Shown here piece by piece: positions 1-7,569 of a DNA stretch of 64,000 bases. The notes beneath the pieces were generated by a model. That model searched no databases and was not told the origin of the DNA. It saw nothing but the letters and a program-made list of their open reading frames with translations. Source of the DNA: Accumulibacter sp003538495 (lineage in GTDB: Bacteria; Pseudomonadota; Gammaproteobacteria; Burkholderiales; Rhodocyclaceae). Location of the stretch: assembly GCF_029255145.1 (NCBI RefSeq), contig NZ_JAPUVQ010000050.1, positions 25,271 to 89,270 of the forward strand. The letters run 5' to 3'. A program made the position numbers and the translations under genes. Every line of letters begins with the position of its first letter. Position 1 is the first letter of the stretch.

Positions 1-338
1 TTCGCCATGTCGGGCAGCGTCGTGGCGACGTGCCGTGCATCGCCGATGCCGTCGCCGCTGCTCAGGACGAACTCCTGGCCGCTCTCGAGTTCGACCTCGT
101 CGTTCGCCACGACACCGCTGCGGATTTTCGGTCCGGGCATATCGACCAGCACGCCGACGTTACGGCCCAGGTCACTGGCCACTTCGCGGACCAGCCGTGC
201 ATTGTTGGCGTGGGTGGCCATGTCCGAGTGCGCCGCGTTGAGCCGCACGACGTCGACACCGGCCTCCAGGAGCTGCCGCAGGGTCGCCGGCGTGGCGGTG
301 GCGGGGCCGATGGTGGCCACGATCTTGGTTCGGCGCAT
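1..338 (-). CDS. pyk: Pyruvate kinase, N-terminal part (cut by window edge)
   Basis: Pyruvate kinase makes pyruvate and ATP from phosphoenolpyruvate and ADP in the cytoplasm. About 112 N-terminal residues are present; the rest lies left of the window. The protein opens with RRTKIVATIGPAT, then AGVDVVRLNAAHSD (the family usually has LNxSHG) and DMPGPKIRSG, which are the first conserved blocks of the barrel domain and the start of the B domain. The ATG at 338 has a strong Shine-Dalgarno sequence, GAGGAGG, just upstream. The LNAAHSD and DMPGPK variants suggest a less common pyruvate-kinase subgroup rather than the standard PykF type. Nothing can be said about the catalytic residues further downstream. 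Confidence 0.85.
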   Translation of the reverse strand, partial: MRRTKIVATIGPATATPATLRQLLEAGVDVVRLNAAHSDMATHANNARLVREVASDLGRNVGVLVDMPGPKIRSGVVANDEVELESGQEFVLSSGDGIGDARHVATTLPDMA

Positions 339-470
339 CTGGTCCTCCTCAATTGCTTCAACGCCCGGGCAGGGTGTCGCCGGACGGCGGTCGCGGCGCG
401 CAACCGCGATCGCGTGCGGCAGGGAAATCGACAAATCGGCCGGCAGTATAGGGAGCGGTCGCAGCCATAG

Positions 471-695
471 TCAATCACGGCTGCCGGCGCGGTCGCCCCC
501 GGCGTCACCAGCCGCATCGCCGTCGGCCACCGGTGGCGTGCCCGGTGGCGTGACGGCCGGGGCTTGCGGGGTTGCCGCCTCGATCGTTATTGCCGTGGCT
601 GCTGGTGGCGGTGCCCGGTGCGCCAGACTCTGTAAGTGGTCGGCGACTCCCCAGGCGATGGCCAGCATCAGCAGCAGGAAGAAGAACAGGAGCAT
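471..695 (-). CDS. Small single-pass membrane protein, unknown function
   Basis: Not recognised as a named family. From the ATG at 695 it is 74 residues. It begins MLLFFFLLLMLAIAWGVADH, one clear hydrophobic segment, followed by a soluble tail rich in Ala, Pro and Thr and ending in an Asp/Gly-rich stretch. A GTG at 710 would add five residues, but AAGGA at about six bases before the ATG favours the shorter form. It lies between the TerB-like gene and pyk on the same strand. The Pro/Ala tail looks like an inner-membrane-anchored periplasmic linker; this is inference. It could also be a spurious ORF, but the TM segment, RBS and same-strand position support it. Confidence 0.5.
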   Translation of the reverse strand: MLLFFFLLLMLAIAWGVADHLQSLAHRAPPPAATAITIEAATPQAPAVTPPGTPPVADGDAAGDAGGDRAGSRD

Positions 696-781
696 CGGCG
701 GTTCCTTCACAGACCGGTGGGCAGCCAGCCTGGGCTCGCGGGCGCTGGTGTCGCTTCGACCTTGGCGGGCGGCCAGAGTGG

Positions 782-1258
782 CTAGCTCGCCGGCGGGACG
801 CCGGTCGCCGCGCGGGCGCGCTGCTTGGCGGCGATGTAGTCGGCATGGCCGATGTGGAGCAGGTTGCCGATCTTTCGCATCAGGTGTGATTCATGCGCGT
901 CAAGATGACCGTCGGCGAGAGCGACCTGCCACATGTTCTCGATGATGCGGAGCTTCTGGGCGGCGTCGCAGGTCTTGTTGATCAAGGAAGTGAACTGGTA
1001 GTAGCCACTGGCCTGGCGTGCCTCGTGTTCGGCGAGCGCGAGCAAGCGGTCGATCTCGGTGGCGTCCAGCCCGAACTGTTGGCGCAGTGCGGCGGCTACG
1101 GCATCCCGTTCCTGGTCGGCGATGCGCGCATCCATGCGCATTACTTCCAGCAGCAGGGCGGCGGTGGCGATCTGCAGGGCGTGTTCGCCCGCGGCGTCGG
1201 TCTGCCGGGTCCCGGGTTCGATGAATTGCTCGAAGAACTCCTTGATGCTGGCGATCAT
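782..1258 (-). CDS. TerB-like (tellurite resistance B fold) protein
   Basis: 158 residues, all predicted alpha-helical. The pattern is that of the TerB/DUF533-like helical bundle: an acidic first half (LLLEVMRMDARIADQERDAV) and a second repeat-like half (MWQVALADGHLDAHESHLMR), giving the paired xDGxxDxxE-type metal-binding helices seen in TerB. Proteins of this group are cytosolic and linked to tellurite or stress resistance, but their biochemistry is poorly defined. The gene sits 44 bp downstream of the transglutaminase-like gene on the same strand and may be co-transcribed. The start ATG at 1258 has GGAG upstream at somewhat long spacing. Family assignment is fairly firm; the role is not. 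Confidence 0.75.
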   Translation of the reverse strand: MIASIKEFFEQFIEPGTRQTDAAGEHALQIATAALLLEVMRMDARIADQERDAVAAALRQQFGLDATEIDRLLALAEHEARQASGYYQFTSLINKTCDAAQKLRIIENMWQVALADGHLDAHESHLMRKIGNLLHIGHADYIAAKQRARAATGVPPAS

Positions 1259-1302
1259 GTGCGGCTTGTCTCCGGCTGGCGAGCGGCCATTCTAGCAGCG
1301 GC

Positions 1303-2235
1303 TCAGCCGCCAGGCGTCACGCGCCGCACCTGCACCGTCGCCGTCATTCCCAGGTACGCGTTGGCTGCGCCAAACCAGTTGCCGGATATCGGCGAGGCCT
1401 GGCTGGGGTCGCGTGCCACGCCGACGCGGATCAGCTGATCGCTGCCGCCGAGCAGGTTGTTGGTCGGGTCGAAGGTCACCCAGCCGGCGCCGGGCAGGTA
1501 GGCCTGCAGCCAGGCGTGCGTCGTTCCGGCGCCAACGGTGCCGCTCTCCCGGCCGCCGGCGTGGCCGCTCAGGCCGCTGCTACCCTGGTCGCTATCGAGC
1601 GCCTGGTCATACAGGTAGCCGGAGACGAAACGGGTGGCGACGCCGAGGCGCCGCATGGCCTCCATCATCAGCAGCGCAAAATCGCGGCAGCTGCCGGTGC
1701 CCAGGCCCAGCGTCTGCAATGGCGTTTGCGTGCCCTCCTGTTCGCGCTGCGCATAGCCGAAGTGGTCACGAATGAACTGGTTCATGTGCAGCAGCAGGTC
1801 GCGTGTGCCGGTCGGGCCGTCGGTACGCATGAACTGGCGAGCCCAGTGGGTCAGTACGCCCTCGGGGTCGTCGTGGTGCGGGCGCATGTAGTGTTCGAGG
1901 TCGAAACGCTCTTCGACGGAATAAGCAAAGGGAAAAATCAGCGCGCTGGGCGAGAGCTGGAGTTCGGGATAAAGGCTGCGCGCCTGTTCGATAGTGAATG
2001 AGCAGACGAACTTCAGTTCCGTGGCCGCGCCGAGTGGCGTCACCAGCGCCACCGAGTTGGAGTGCGGGTCCTGGATCATCCGCACGACCGCTTCAGGGCT
2101 GACCTGCAGGTCGGTCGCCAGAACCCGCTGGTCGTGGCTGTCGCGCGGGCGGAACATCACCCGGTGTTCGCCGAAAGTCACCGGCGAGCTGTACCGGTAG
2201 CAGGTGGTGTGGACGATGTCGTAGTGAACGGGCAT
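1303..2235 (-). CDS. Transglutaminase-like cysteine protease family protein
   Basis: About 310 residues from the ATG at 2235; a TTG at 2253 would add six residues. The N-terminal ~80 residues match the bacterial transglutaminase-like N domain (HTTCYRYSSPV). The core carries the catalytic triad in order: Cys in TGSCRDFALLMM, His in GTTHAWLQAY and Asp in FDPTNN. Such proteins are predicted cysteine proteases or amidases and are often found with alpha-E and circularly permuted ATP-grasp proteins, which are not seen here. There is no signal peptide, so it is probably cytosolic. A run of small Gly/Ser residues between Cys and His (about residue 220) is a variable loop. The substrate is unknown. 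Confidence 0.85.
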   Translation of the reverse strand: MPVHYDIVHTTCYRYSSPVTFGEHRVMFRPRDSHDQRVLATDLQVSPEAVVRMIQDPHSNSVALVTPLGAATELKFVCSFTIEQARSLYPELQLSPSALIFPFAYSVEERFDLEHYMRPHHDDPEGVLTHWARQFMRTDGPTGTRDLLLHMNQFIRDHFGYAQREQEGTQTPLQTLGLGTGSCRDFALLMMEAMRRLGVATRFVSGYLYDQALDSDQGSSGLSGHAGGRESGTVGAGTTHAWLQAYLPGAGWVTFDPTNNLLGGSDQLIRVGVARDPSQASPISGNWFGAANAYLGMTATVQVRRVTPGG

Positions 2236-2313
2236 GGGTTTCCAGGTGGTCAAGGGGTGGCTGACGTTCGATCGCGTTTCTCGCCAGCGCCGGGATAGTC
2301 AGCAACAGGGGCG

Positions 2314-2349
2314 AAAAAAAAAAGCCTGTCGCCGGCAAAGGCGACAGGC
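2314..2349 (-). terminator. Rho-independent terminator after prpE
   Basis: Read on the minus strand: a perfect 10-bp stem (2340-2349 with 2324-2333) and a 6-nt loop, followed by ten U residues (A-tract 2314-2323 on the plus strand). It lies 27 bp past the stop of prpE and ends that transcript before the transglutaminase gene. Confidence 0.9.
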
Positions 2350-2376
2350 CTGTCACATCGATTGGCCTGCCGGCGG

Positions 2377-4278
2377 CTACGCCTGCTCGCCGCTCAGCGC
2401 GCGCTGCAGCTGCTCGAGAGCTTTCGGATCTTCGATGGTCGTCAGATCGCCCGGGTCGCGGCCTTCGGCCAACGCCTGGATGGTCCGCCGCAGCAGCTTG
2501 CCCGAGCGGGTCTTCGGCAAGACGCTCAGGAAGTGCACCCGGCTCGGGCGGGCGATTGCGCCGAGGCTCTCGTCGACCTTCTTCATCACTGCCTTCTCGA
2601 GCGCTTTGACGAGTTCCGGCGTGGCGATACTGTCGGCGCTCTTGACCACCGCGAACGCCATCGGCATCTGACCCTTGAGCTTGTCGGCAACGCCGACGAC
2701 GGCGACTTCGGCGATCGCCGCATGCCCCTGGATCGCTTCCTCGATCTCGCGCGTGCCGAGACGGTGACCGGCAACGTTGATCACGTCGTCAGTGCGGCCG
2801 AGGATGTAGTGGTAGCCGTCCTGGTCCTGGATACCCCAGTCGAACGACGAGTACACCTGCGGCTCGCGGAACAGCGAGAAGTAGGTCGACACAAAGCGTT
2901 CGTCGTCGCCCCAGACGGTCGACAGACAGCCAGGCGGCAGTGGTGGCAGGATGCCGACGATGCCTTTTTCATCCCGGTCGCAGATCGTGCCGTCTTCGCG
3001 GAAGATCTTCAGGTTGTAACCGTAGACCGGGAAGCTCGGTGTACCGAAGCGAATCTCGGTCTTCTCGACCCCGGGCATCGCCGACAGCATCGGCCAGCCG
3101 CTTTCGGTCTGCCAGTAGTTGTCGATCACCGGCAGGCCGAGTTCGCCCATCAGCCATTCGTGCGTCGGCTGATCGAGCGGCTCGCCGGCGAGGAACAGGT
3201 GCTTGAGCGTCGACAGGTCGTACTTGTGCATGTATTCGGTGTCGTGCTTCTTGAGGACCCGCGCGGCAGTCGGCGCCGAGAACATGACGCTGACCTTGTA
3301 CTTCTCGACGATCTGCCACCAGATGCCGGGGTCGGGGCGCAGTGGCGTTCCCTCGTACATGATGGTCGCCATGCCGGCGAGCAGCGGCCCGTAGACGATG
3401 TACGAGTGGCCGACCACCCAACCGATGTCGGAAGTGGCGAAGAAGGTCTCGCCCGACTCGCCGCAGAAGATGTTCCTGATCGACGCCGCCAGGGCGACGG
3501 CGTAGCCGCCAGTGTCACGCTGCACGCCCTTCGGCTTGCCGGTGGTGCCCGAGGTATAGAGGATGTAGGACGGCTCGGAGGACTCCAGCCAGGTGACCGG
3601 TACGTCGGCGTCCATGAACTGGGCGCGCAGCGTGGCGTAGTCTACGTCGCGACCTTCAACCTTGTTGAAGCCCTTGTCCAGACCACGGTCGATCATCAGC
3701 ACCTTTGCCGGTTTGTGTTCGGCCAGAGAAATCGCCTCGTCGAGCAGGCCCTTGTAGGGCACCGCCTTGCCGCCGCGCATGCCGGCATCGGAAGAGACCA
3801 CCAACTTCGGCGTCGCATCGTCGATCCGGGTGGCCAGCGATCCCGAGGCAAAACCGCCGAAAACAACGGAGTGGATGGCGCCGATGCGCGCGCAGGCGAG
3901 CATCGCGAACGCCGCCTCGGCGACCATCGGCATGTAGATCAGGACGCGGTCGCCCTTGACGACGCCGAGGCTCTGCATGATCGCCGCCATGCGCATCACC
4001 TCGGTCTTCAGCTCGGCGAAGGTGTACACCACTTCCTGGTCGGTCTCGGTCGAGATGAAGACCAGTGCCCGGTCATTCGGGCGCTTGGCCGCGTGACGAT
4101 CGACCGCGTTGTAGCACAGATTCGTTTCGCCGCCGACGAACCACTTGGCGAAAGGCGGGCGTGAGAAATCGAGTGTCTGGGTGAACGGCTTGTGCCAGTC
4201 GATGAGTTTGGCCTCTTCGCTCCAGAAGGCGTCCGGATTGTCGATTGATTTCTTGTGAAACTCTTGAACTGTCGTCAT
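2377..4278 (-). CDS. prpE: Propionyl-CoA synthetase (propionate--CoA ligase)
   Basis: Activates propionate with ATP and CoA through an acyl-adenylate, giving propionyl-CoA for the methylcitrate cycle or for polyhydroxyalkanoate synthesis. 633 residues, the usual PrpE length. Visible are the P-loop-like YTSGTTGKPKGV (about 241-252), the YWQTESGWPM motif that in PrpE replaces the acetyl-CoA-synthetase equivalent, GRTDDVINVAGHRLGT, and the C-terminal TRSGKLLRR with the catalytic, acetylatable Lys. The ATG at 4278 follows GAGGGAG; an in-frame upstream start at 4365 has no support. Same strand as the degenerate GGDEF gene and acuI, with a terminator immediately downstream. Acetyl-CoA synthetase is the alternative, but sequence details favour PrpE. 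Confidence 0.9.
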   Translation of the reverse strand: MTTVQEFHKKSIDNPDAFWSEEAKLIDWHKPFTQTLDFSRPPFAKWFVGGETNLCYNAVDRHAAKRPNDRALVFISTETDQEVVYTFAELKTEVMRMAAIMQSLGVVKGDRVLIYMPMVAEAAFAMLACARIGAIHSVVFGGFASGSLATRIDDATPKLVVSSDAGMRGGKAVPYKGLLDEAISLAEHKPAKVLMIDRGLDKGFNKVEGRDVDYATLRAQFMDADVPVTWLESSEPSYILYTSGTTGKPKGVQRDTGGYAVALAASIRNIFCGESGETFFATSDIGWVVGHSYIVYGPLLAGMATIMYEGTPLRPDPGIWWQIVEKYKVSVMFSAPTAARVLKKHDTEYMHKYDLSTLKHLFLAGEPLDQPTHEWLMGELGLPVIDNYWQTESGWPMLSAMPGVEKTEIRFGTPSFPVYGYNLKIFREDGTICDRDEKGIVGILPPLPPGCLSTVWGDDERFVSTYFSLFREPQVYSSFDWGIQDQDGYHYILGRTDDVINVAGHRLGTREIEEAIQGHAAIAEVAVVGVADKLKGQMPMAFAVVKSADSIATPELVKALEKAVMKKVDESLGAIARPSRVHFLSVLPKTRSGKLLRRTIQALAEGRDPGDLTTIEDPKALEQLQRALSGEQA

Positions 4279-4348
4279 GAGACTCCCTCTTCCAAAAAAT
4301 GTGAACCAGCTGCACCAGTGGAAACAACGCCTGCCGAGTGTCTTTGTT

Positions 4349-5473
4349 CTAGTGCTCCCGGTCAAGCGTCCGTTTTTGGATTTCTGCCAAAGGCAGGCCC
4401 AACTTCAACTCCCTTTCCAGCAATTCGAGAAAGGGCAGTATTTCCTTGCCGAGCTTCACCAGGTGCGGGATGACCGCGCTCTCGTGTCCGGCCTTGATCA
4501 GGTCGATGGCGTGGCTCAGGCGCGGCGTTGGCAGCTCGGTCGACGCTTTGCTGCCACACGCCACGACACGGTTGCCACCAGCGTGCTGCGCGGCCTGGAG
4601 GCGTTCTGCCGCCAATTCGAGCAAGGAAGCTGCGGAGCTTAACTGATCAACCGGGATGTTCGCTACCCCGACGCTGACCGAAAGATTCAGGCGCTGACCA
4701 TGTACCGCGATGTTGGCCACGGCAAAAGCTTCGCGCAGGCGATTGGCGAAGGCCTCGCACGCCGGGTAGGGGGTGCCCGGCGAAACCACCGCCAGACTGT
4801 CGCCGGAATAGTGCCCGAGGCTGTCTTCCTTGCGCACCTTGTTGGCGATGATGCTGGCGAAACGCTTGTGCAATTCCCTCGCCAGATCGATTCCGAGATC
4901 TTCACGCAGCGCGTCGAATCGGTCAAACCCCATCACCAGTATGCTCACCGGGCTGTCGTGGCGAAGCGCATGCGACATCGCCTGCGCCGCCTGCACTTCG
5001 ACCCGCTGGCGTGTCGGAAGTCCGGTGTCGGGGTGCTGCGAGTCGCGCTCGGGGTTCTCCCTCAGTTCGTTCTGGGCCTTGGCCAGGCGGAGCAGCGAGT
5101 CGATGCGGGCGAGCAGTTCGCTGGCGCCAATTCCGCTGGCAATGAAGTCGCTGGCGCCCAGCGCCCGGGCGCGCTCCTTGGCTTCCTCGTTGTCGCCGGC
5201 GATCAGCAGCACCGGCATCTGGCGCAGCCGCGCCAGCCTGGACGAACGTACCCGAGCCAGCAGGCCGTCGCCATCGAGCGCCGGCAGCGACATCGACAGC
5301 GAGCAGATCACCAGCTGGATCGAATGGTCGATGACCAGCGCCTGCCAACCGCCTTCGCCATTGATTTCTTCGCGAAAACTGTAGTGTTCACGAATCAGCT
5401 TGATCAGCGTCGCGCGGACGATCCGCGACTGGTCGACAATCAGGATGCGAGGCCGTTGCTGCGGGTCGTCCAT
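4349..5473 (-). CDS. Receiver-GGDEF protein with degenerate active sites
   Basis: 374 residues. Residues ~8-125 resemble a CheY-type receiver (RILIVDQSR). Where the phosphorylated Asp belongs (usually LLDxxMP) the sequence reads VICSLSMS, and the conserved Lys after GASDF is replaced by Ser or Ala. Residues ~145-310 are a GGDEF-type domain, recognised from TGLPTRQRVE, FDRFDALREDLG and LSVSVGVAN, but the signature loop reads YSGDSLAVV instead of GG(D/E)EF. A further ~55 residues form a helical tail. Family members make cyclic di-GMP; this one probably does not and may act as an effector or scaffold (inference). It sits 19 bp downstream of acuI and 70 bp upstream of prpE on the same strand. Confidence 0.85.
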   Translation of the reverse strand: MDDPQQRPRILIVDQSRIVRATLIKLIREHYSFREEINGEGGWQALVIDHSIQLVICSLSMSLPALDGDGLLARVRSSRLARLRQMPVLLIAGDNEEAKERARALGASDFIASGIGASELLARIDSLLRLAKAQNELRENPERDSQHPDTGLPTRQRVEVQAAQAMSHALRHDSPVSILVMGFDRFDALREDLGIDLARELHKRFASIIANKVRKEDSLGHYSGDSLAVVSPGTPYPACEAFANRLREAFAVANIAVHGQRLNLSVSVGVANIPVDQLSSAASLLELAAERLQAAQHAGGNRVVACGSKASTELPTPRLSHAIDLIKAGHESAVIPHLVKLGKEILPFLELLERELKLGLPLAEIQKRTLDREH

Positions 5474-5492
5474 CGAGTCTTGCGGTCGTGGC

Positions 5493-6488
5493 TCAGGCGC
5501 CGCAAATGTCGACGACCACCCGGCCGTGCGCGCGACCCTTGAGGTAGTCGTCGAAAACGCCGGGCAAGTCGTCGAAGGCGATACTGCGCGTCATCGTGTG
5601 CAGGTGCTGCGGGCGCAAGTCGCTCGCCAGCCGCTGCCAGATGCCGGTGCGATAGGGCTCGCCGATGTAGCCGGAATCGATGCCGAGCAGGCACGCACCG
5701 CGCAGGATGAAAGGCATTACCGTGGTGTTGAGCGACGGGCTGGCCGCCAGGCCGATGCTGGCGATTGTCCCTCCCTGCTTCATGGTGCTGGCGATCCACG
5801 CCAGGACCTCGCCGCCGAGGTTGTCGACCGCGCCCGCCCACAGCGTCTTGTCGAGCGGCCGGATCCGCGACAGATCGATCGTCGACCGAAGCGTCACCTT
5901 CGTTGCGCCTAGGCCAGCCAGGTACTCCGCTTCGCTTGCCTTGCCGGTCAATGCGGTTACCTGGTAGCCACGTCTGGCCAGCATGTCCACCGCCAGGCTG
6001 CCGACGCCACCGCTGGCGCCGCTGACGAGCACTGGCCCCCTGGTCGGATCGAGACCGTTTTCCTCCATCCGGACGACGCCCAGCGCAGCGGTAAAGCCGG
6101 CCGTGCCCAGGGCCATCGATTCGTAAAGCGACAGCCCCTTGGGCAGGGGAACCACCCATTTGGCCGGCACCCTGGCGTATTCGGCGTAGCCGCCGTGGTG
6201 AGCGACCCCGATGTCAAAGCTGGTGGCGATCACTGCGTCGCCTGCCTGGAAACGGGGGTCGCTGCTCGCTTCTACGGTGCCAGAGAGGTCTATGCCACCG
6301 ACGCAGGGATAACGACGGATGATCCGGCCGGCACCCGTCGCCGCCAGCGCATCCTTGAAGTTGACGCTGGAGTAGGCAACCTTGATCGTGACCTCGCCCG
6401 GGTCGAGTTGCGACTCGTCAACGGTGACGAAGTCGCTTCTCGTCACCCCTTCCTTTTCGTCGATCAGGTAGGCCTTGAACGGGGTCAT
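5493..6488 (-). CDS. acuI: Acryloyl-CoA reductase / YhdH-type quinone oxidoreductase
   Basis: Medium-chain dehydrogenase/reductase of the AcuI/YhdH group, which reduces acryloyl-CoA to propionyl-CoA with NADPH and protects against acrylate. 331 residues, matching the family. Landmarks: VNFKDALAATGAGRIIRRYP near the N-terminus, PCVGGIDLSGTV, the cofactor-binding VSGASGGVGSLAVDMLARRG, and FILRGACLLGIDS near the C-terminus. No zinc-binding cysteine cluster is present, as expected for this subgroup. The ATG at 6488 has AAGGAAG upstream; a start at 6578 lacks an RBS. It is the first gene of an acuI - degenerate GGDEF - prpE series. The shared product with PrpE suggests a propionyl-CoA theme. Assignment rests on motifs and length. 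Confidence 0.85.
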   Translation of the reverse strand: MTPFKAYLIDEKEGVTRSDFVTVDESQLDPGEVTIKVAYSSVNFKDALAATGAGRIIRRYPCVGGIDLSGTVEASSDPRFQAGDAVIATSFDIGVAHHGGYAEYARVPAKWVVPLPKGLSLYESMALGTAGFTAALGVVRMEENGLDPTRGPVLVSGASGGVGSLAVDMLARRGYQVTALTGKASEAEYLAGLGATKVTLRSTIDLSRIRPLDKTLWAGAVDNLGGEVLAWIASTMKQGGTIASIGLAASPSLNTTVMPFILRGACLLGIDSGYIGEPYRTGIWQRLASDLRPQHLHTMTRSIAFDDLPGVFDDYLKGRAHGRVVVDICGA

Positions 6489-6657
6489 GCTGCTTCCTTG
6501 CGGTGGCGGGTGGCCGCGTTGGCGCAACGACAGGCGTCGAGCGGCGCACGGATGATGAACGTCAAGAATTATAAACACAAACCCCGGCAGCCTCCCGTGC
6601 GAAGCGGTGCTGGCAAGAGCCGCCGCAATCGCGGCGCCAAGTCAGGTCTTTCAATGC

Positions 6658-6710
6658 TCGCGGCACCGCGACAAGAAAGTTTTCAAAGGTCGCGGCACCG
6701 CGACAAGAAA
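6658..6710. repeat. 21-bp direct repeat with internal palindrome, two copies
   Basis: Two identical 21-bp copies (6658-6678 and 6690-6710) with a 32-bp period. Each contains the inverted repeat TCGCGG-CA-CCGCGA followed by CAAGAAA. They lie in the 400-bp gene-free spacer between the divergently read acuI and the NlpC/P60 gene. They could be paired operator sites or small hairpins in a leader. The remainder of 6489-6857 shows no ORF or RNA gene that I recognise. Confidence 0.75.
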
Positions 6711-6851
6711 TATGTGTCGTTTGTTCCACCAATCGCACGTGTGGCTGATCGCCGACTCAAACGTGCTTTTTGGAGAAGTATCATATGTAAATTAGATGCT
6801 TGCAGCGTGATGCTGAGCGGGTTTCTTGGATGGCGAGAGCTTGATTAGGGG

Positions 6852-6880
6852 TTTACAGTGTGACATTTTTCACATAGATT
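6852..6880 (+). promoter_or_regulatory. CRP-type palindrome within a candidate promoter
   Basis: TGTGA-N6-TCACA at 6859-6874 is an exact match to the core CRP/FNR-family consensus for CRP. It falls between a possible -35 (TTTACA, 6852-6857) and a possible -10 (TAGATT, 6875-6880) spaced by 17 bp. The hydrolase start codon is at 6889, so a transcript from this -10 would have almost no leader. Binding between -35 and -10 would be expected to repress. The palindrome is seen directly; the promoter assignment is inference. Confidence 0.55.
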
Positions 6881-6888
6881 TCGTCCCC

Positions 6889-7398
6889 ATGTCCAGAAAA
6901 CACCCCTTCGCATCTCTTCTCGCCGCTGCCCTGATTGCTTTCTCGGGAGCAGACCTGGCCCACGCCGATGAGCAGCAAAGGCCGCTCGATGAACCTTCGC
7001 TCTTCGCGCGCTATACCAACAACGCACAGGACCTGATCCTCAAGGGCCTGGAGTTGATCGGTATCAACTATCGTCGGGGCGGCACGGATCCGGATTCCGG
7101 CCTCGACTGCAGCGGTTTTGTTCAGCTTGTTTTCAAGGACGCGATCGGCGTGCTGCTGCCGCGTACTGCCAGGGAGCAAAGCGAGGTGGGGGCGGTCATT
7201 GACTTTCAGGAGTTGAAGGCGGGCGACCTCGTTTTCTTCAACACCATGCGCAACGCTTTTTCGCACGTCGGAATCTATCTGGGCGACAACCGTTTCATGC
7301 ACGCGCCGCGCACCGGCGCCGAAGTCCGCATCGAGGACATGCGACAGAGTTACTGGGTGCGTCGTTACAACGGCGCGCGCCGCCTGTTGGTGCGCTGA
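6889..7398 (+). CDS. NlpC/P60 (C40) cell-wall hydrolase, exported
   Basis: 169 residues. An N-terminal signal peptide (FASLLAAALIAFSGADLAHA, cleavage before DEQQ) sends it to the periplasm. The C40 peptidase core follows: the catalytic Cys in GLDCSGFVQLVF, the catalytic His in FSHVGIYLGD, and a polar third residue His in MHAPRTGAEV. These enzymes cut the gamma-D-Glu-diaminopimelate bond or crosslinks of murein peptides (MepS-like). The ATG at 6889 was chosen because it gives a proper signal peptide; there is no clear Shine-Dalgarno sequence, which fits a very short leader. It stands alone, with a terminator downstream. The C40 family is certain; the exact bond cut is not. Confidence 0.9.
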   Translation: MSRKHPFASLLAAALIAFSGADLAHADEQQRPLDEPSLFARYTNNAQDLILKGLELIGINYRRGGTDPDSGLDCSGFVQLVFKDAIGVLLPRTAREQSEVGAVIDFQELKAGDLVFFNTMRNAFSHVGIYLGDNRFMHAPRTGAEVRIEDMRQSYWVRRYNGARRLLVR

Positions 7399-7441
7399 GT
7401 AGCGCAACGCCGGGTGGCAAGAACCTCCCGGAAGCACCGTG

Positions 7442-7467
7442 AAACGACGTGACGCGTCGTTTTTTTT
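7442..7467 (+). terminator. Rho-independent terminator after the NlpC/P60 gene
   Basis: Stem AAACGACG (7442-7449) with CGTCGTTT (7455-7462), 5-nt loop, then a run of T to 7467. It lies 44 bp after the stop codon, on the plus strand. Confidence 0.85.
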
Positions 7468-7477
7468 AGCCACCAGT

Positions 7478-7521
7478 CAAGAACGATTCTCATTTACAGA
7501 CGTGATTACGGTTGCTATGAT
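7478..7521 (+). promoter_or_regulatory. fbpA promoter with overlapping Fur-box-like site
   Basis: TTTACA (7493-7498), 17-bp spacer, TATGAT (7516-7521): each hexamer matches five of six consensus bases. Overlapping the -35 on the complementary strand is TGAGAATCGTTCTTGA (about 7479-7494), close to the 7-1-7 Fur consensus TGATAATNATTATCA. This arrangement predicts iron repression of the downstream iron-binding protein gene. Confidence 0.65.
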
Positions 7522-7569
7522 CTTCCAGGAGCCATCGTGGTTCGCATGCAATAACCTGGAGACATGACA

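Noticed and set aside
2362..4164. 600-codon open frame opposite prpE
   Set aside because: Antisense to a full-length PrpE; no recognisable domain.
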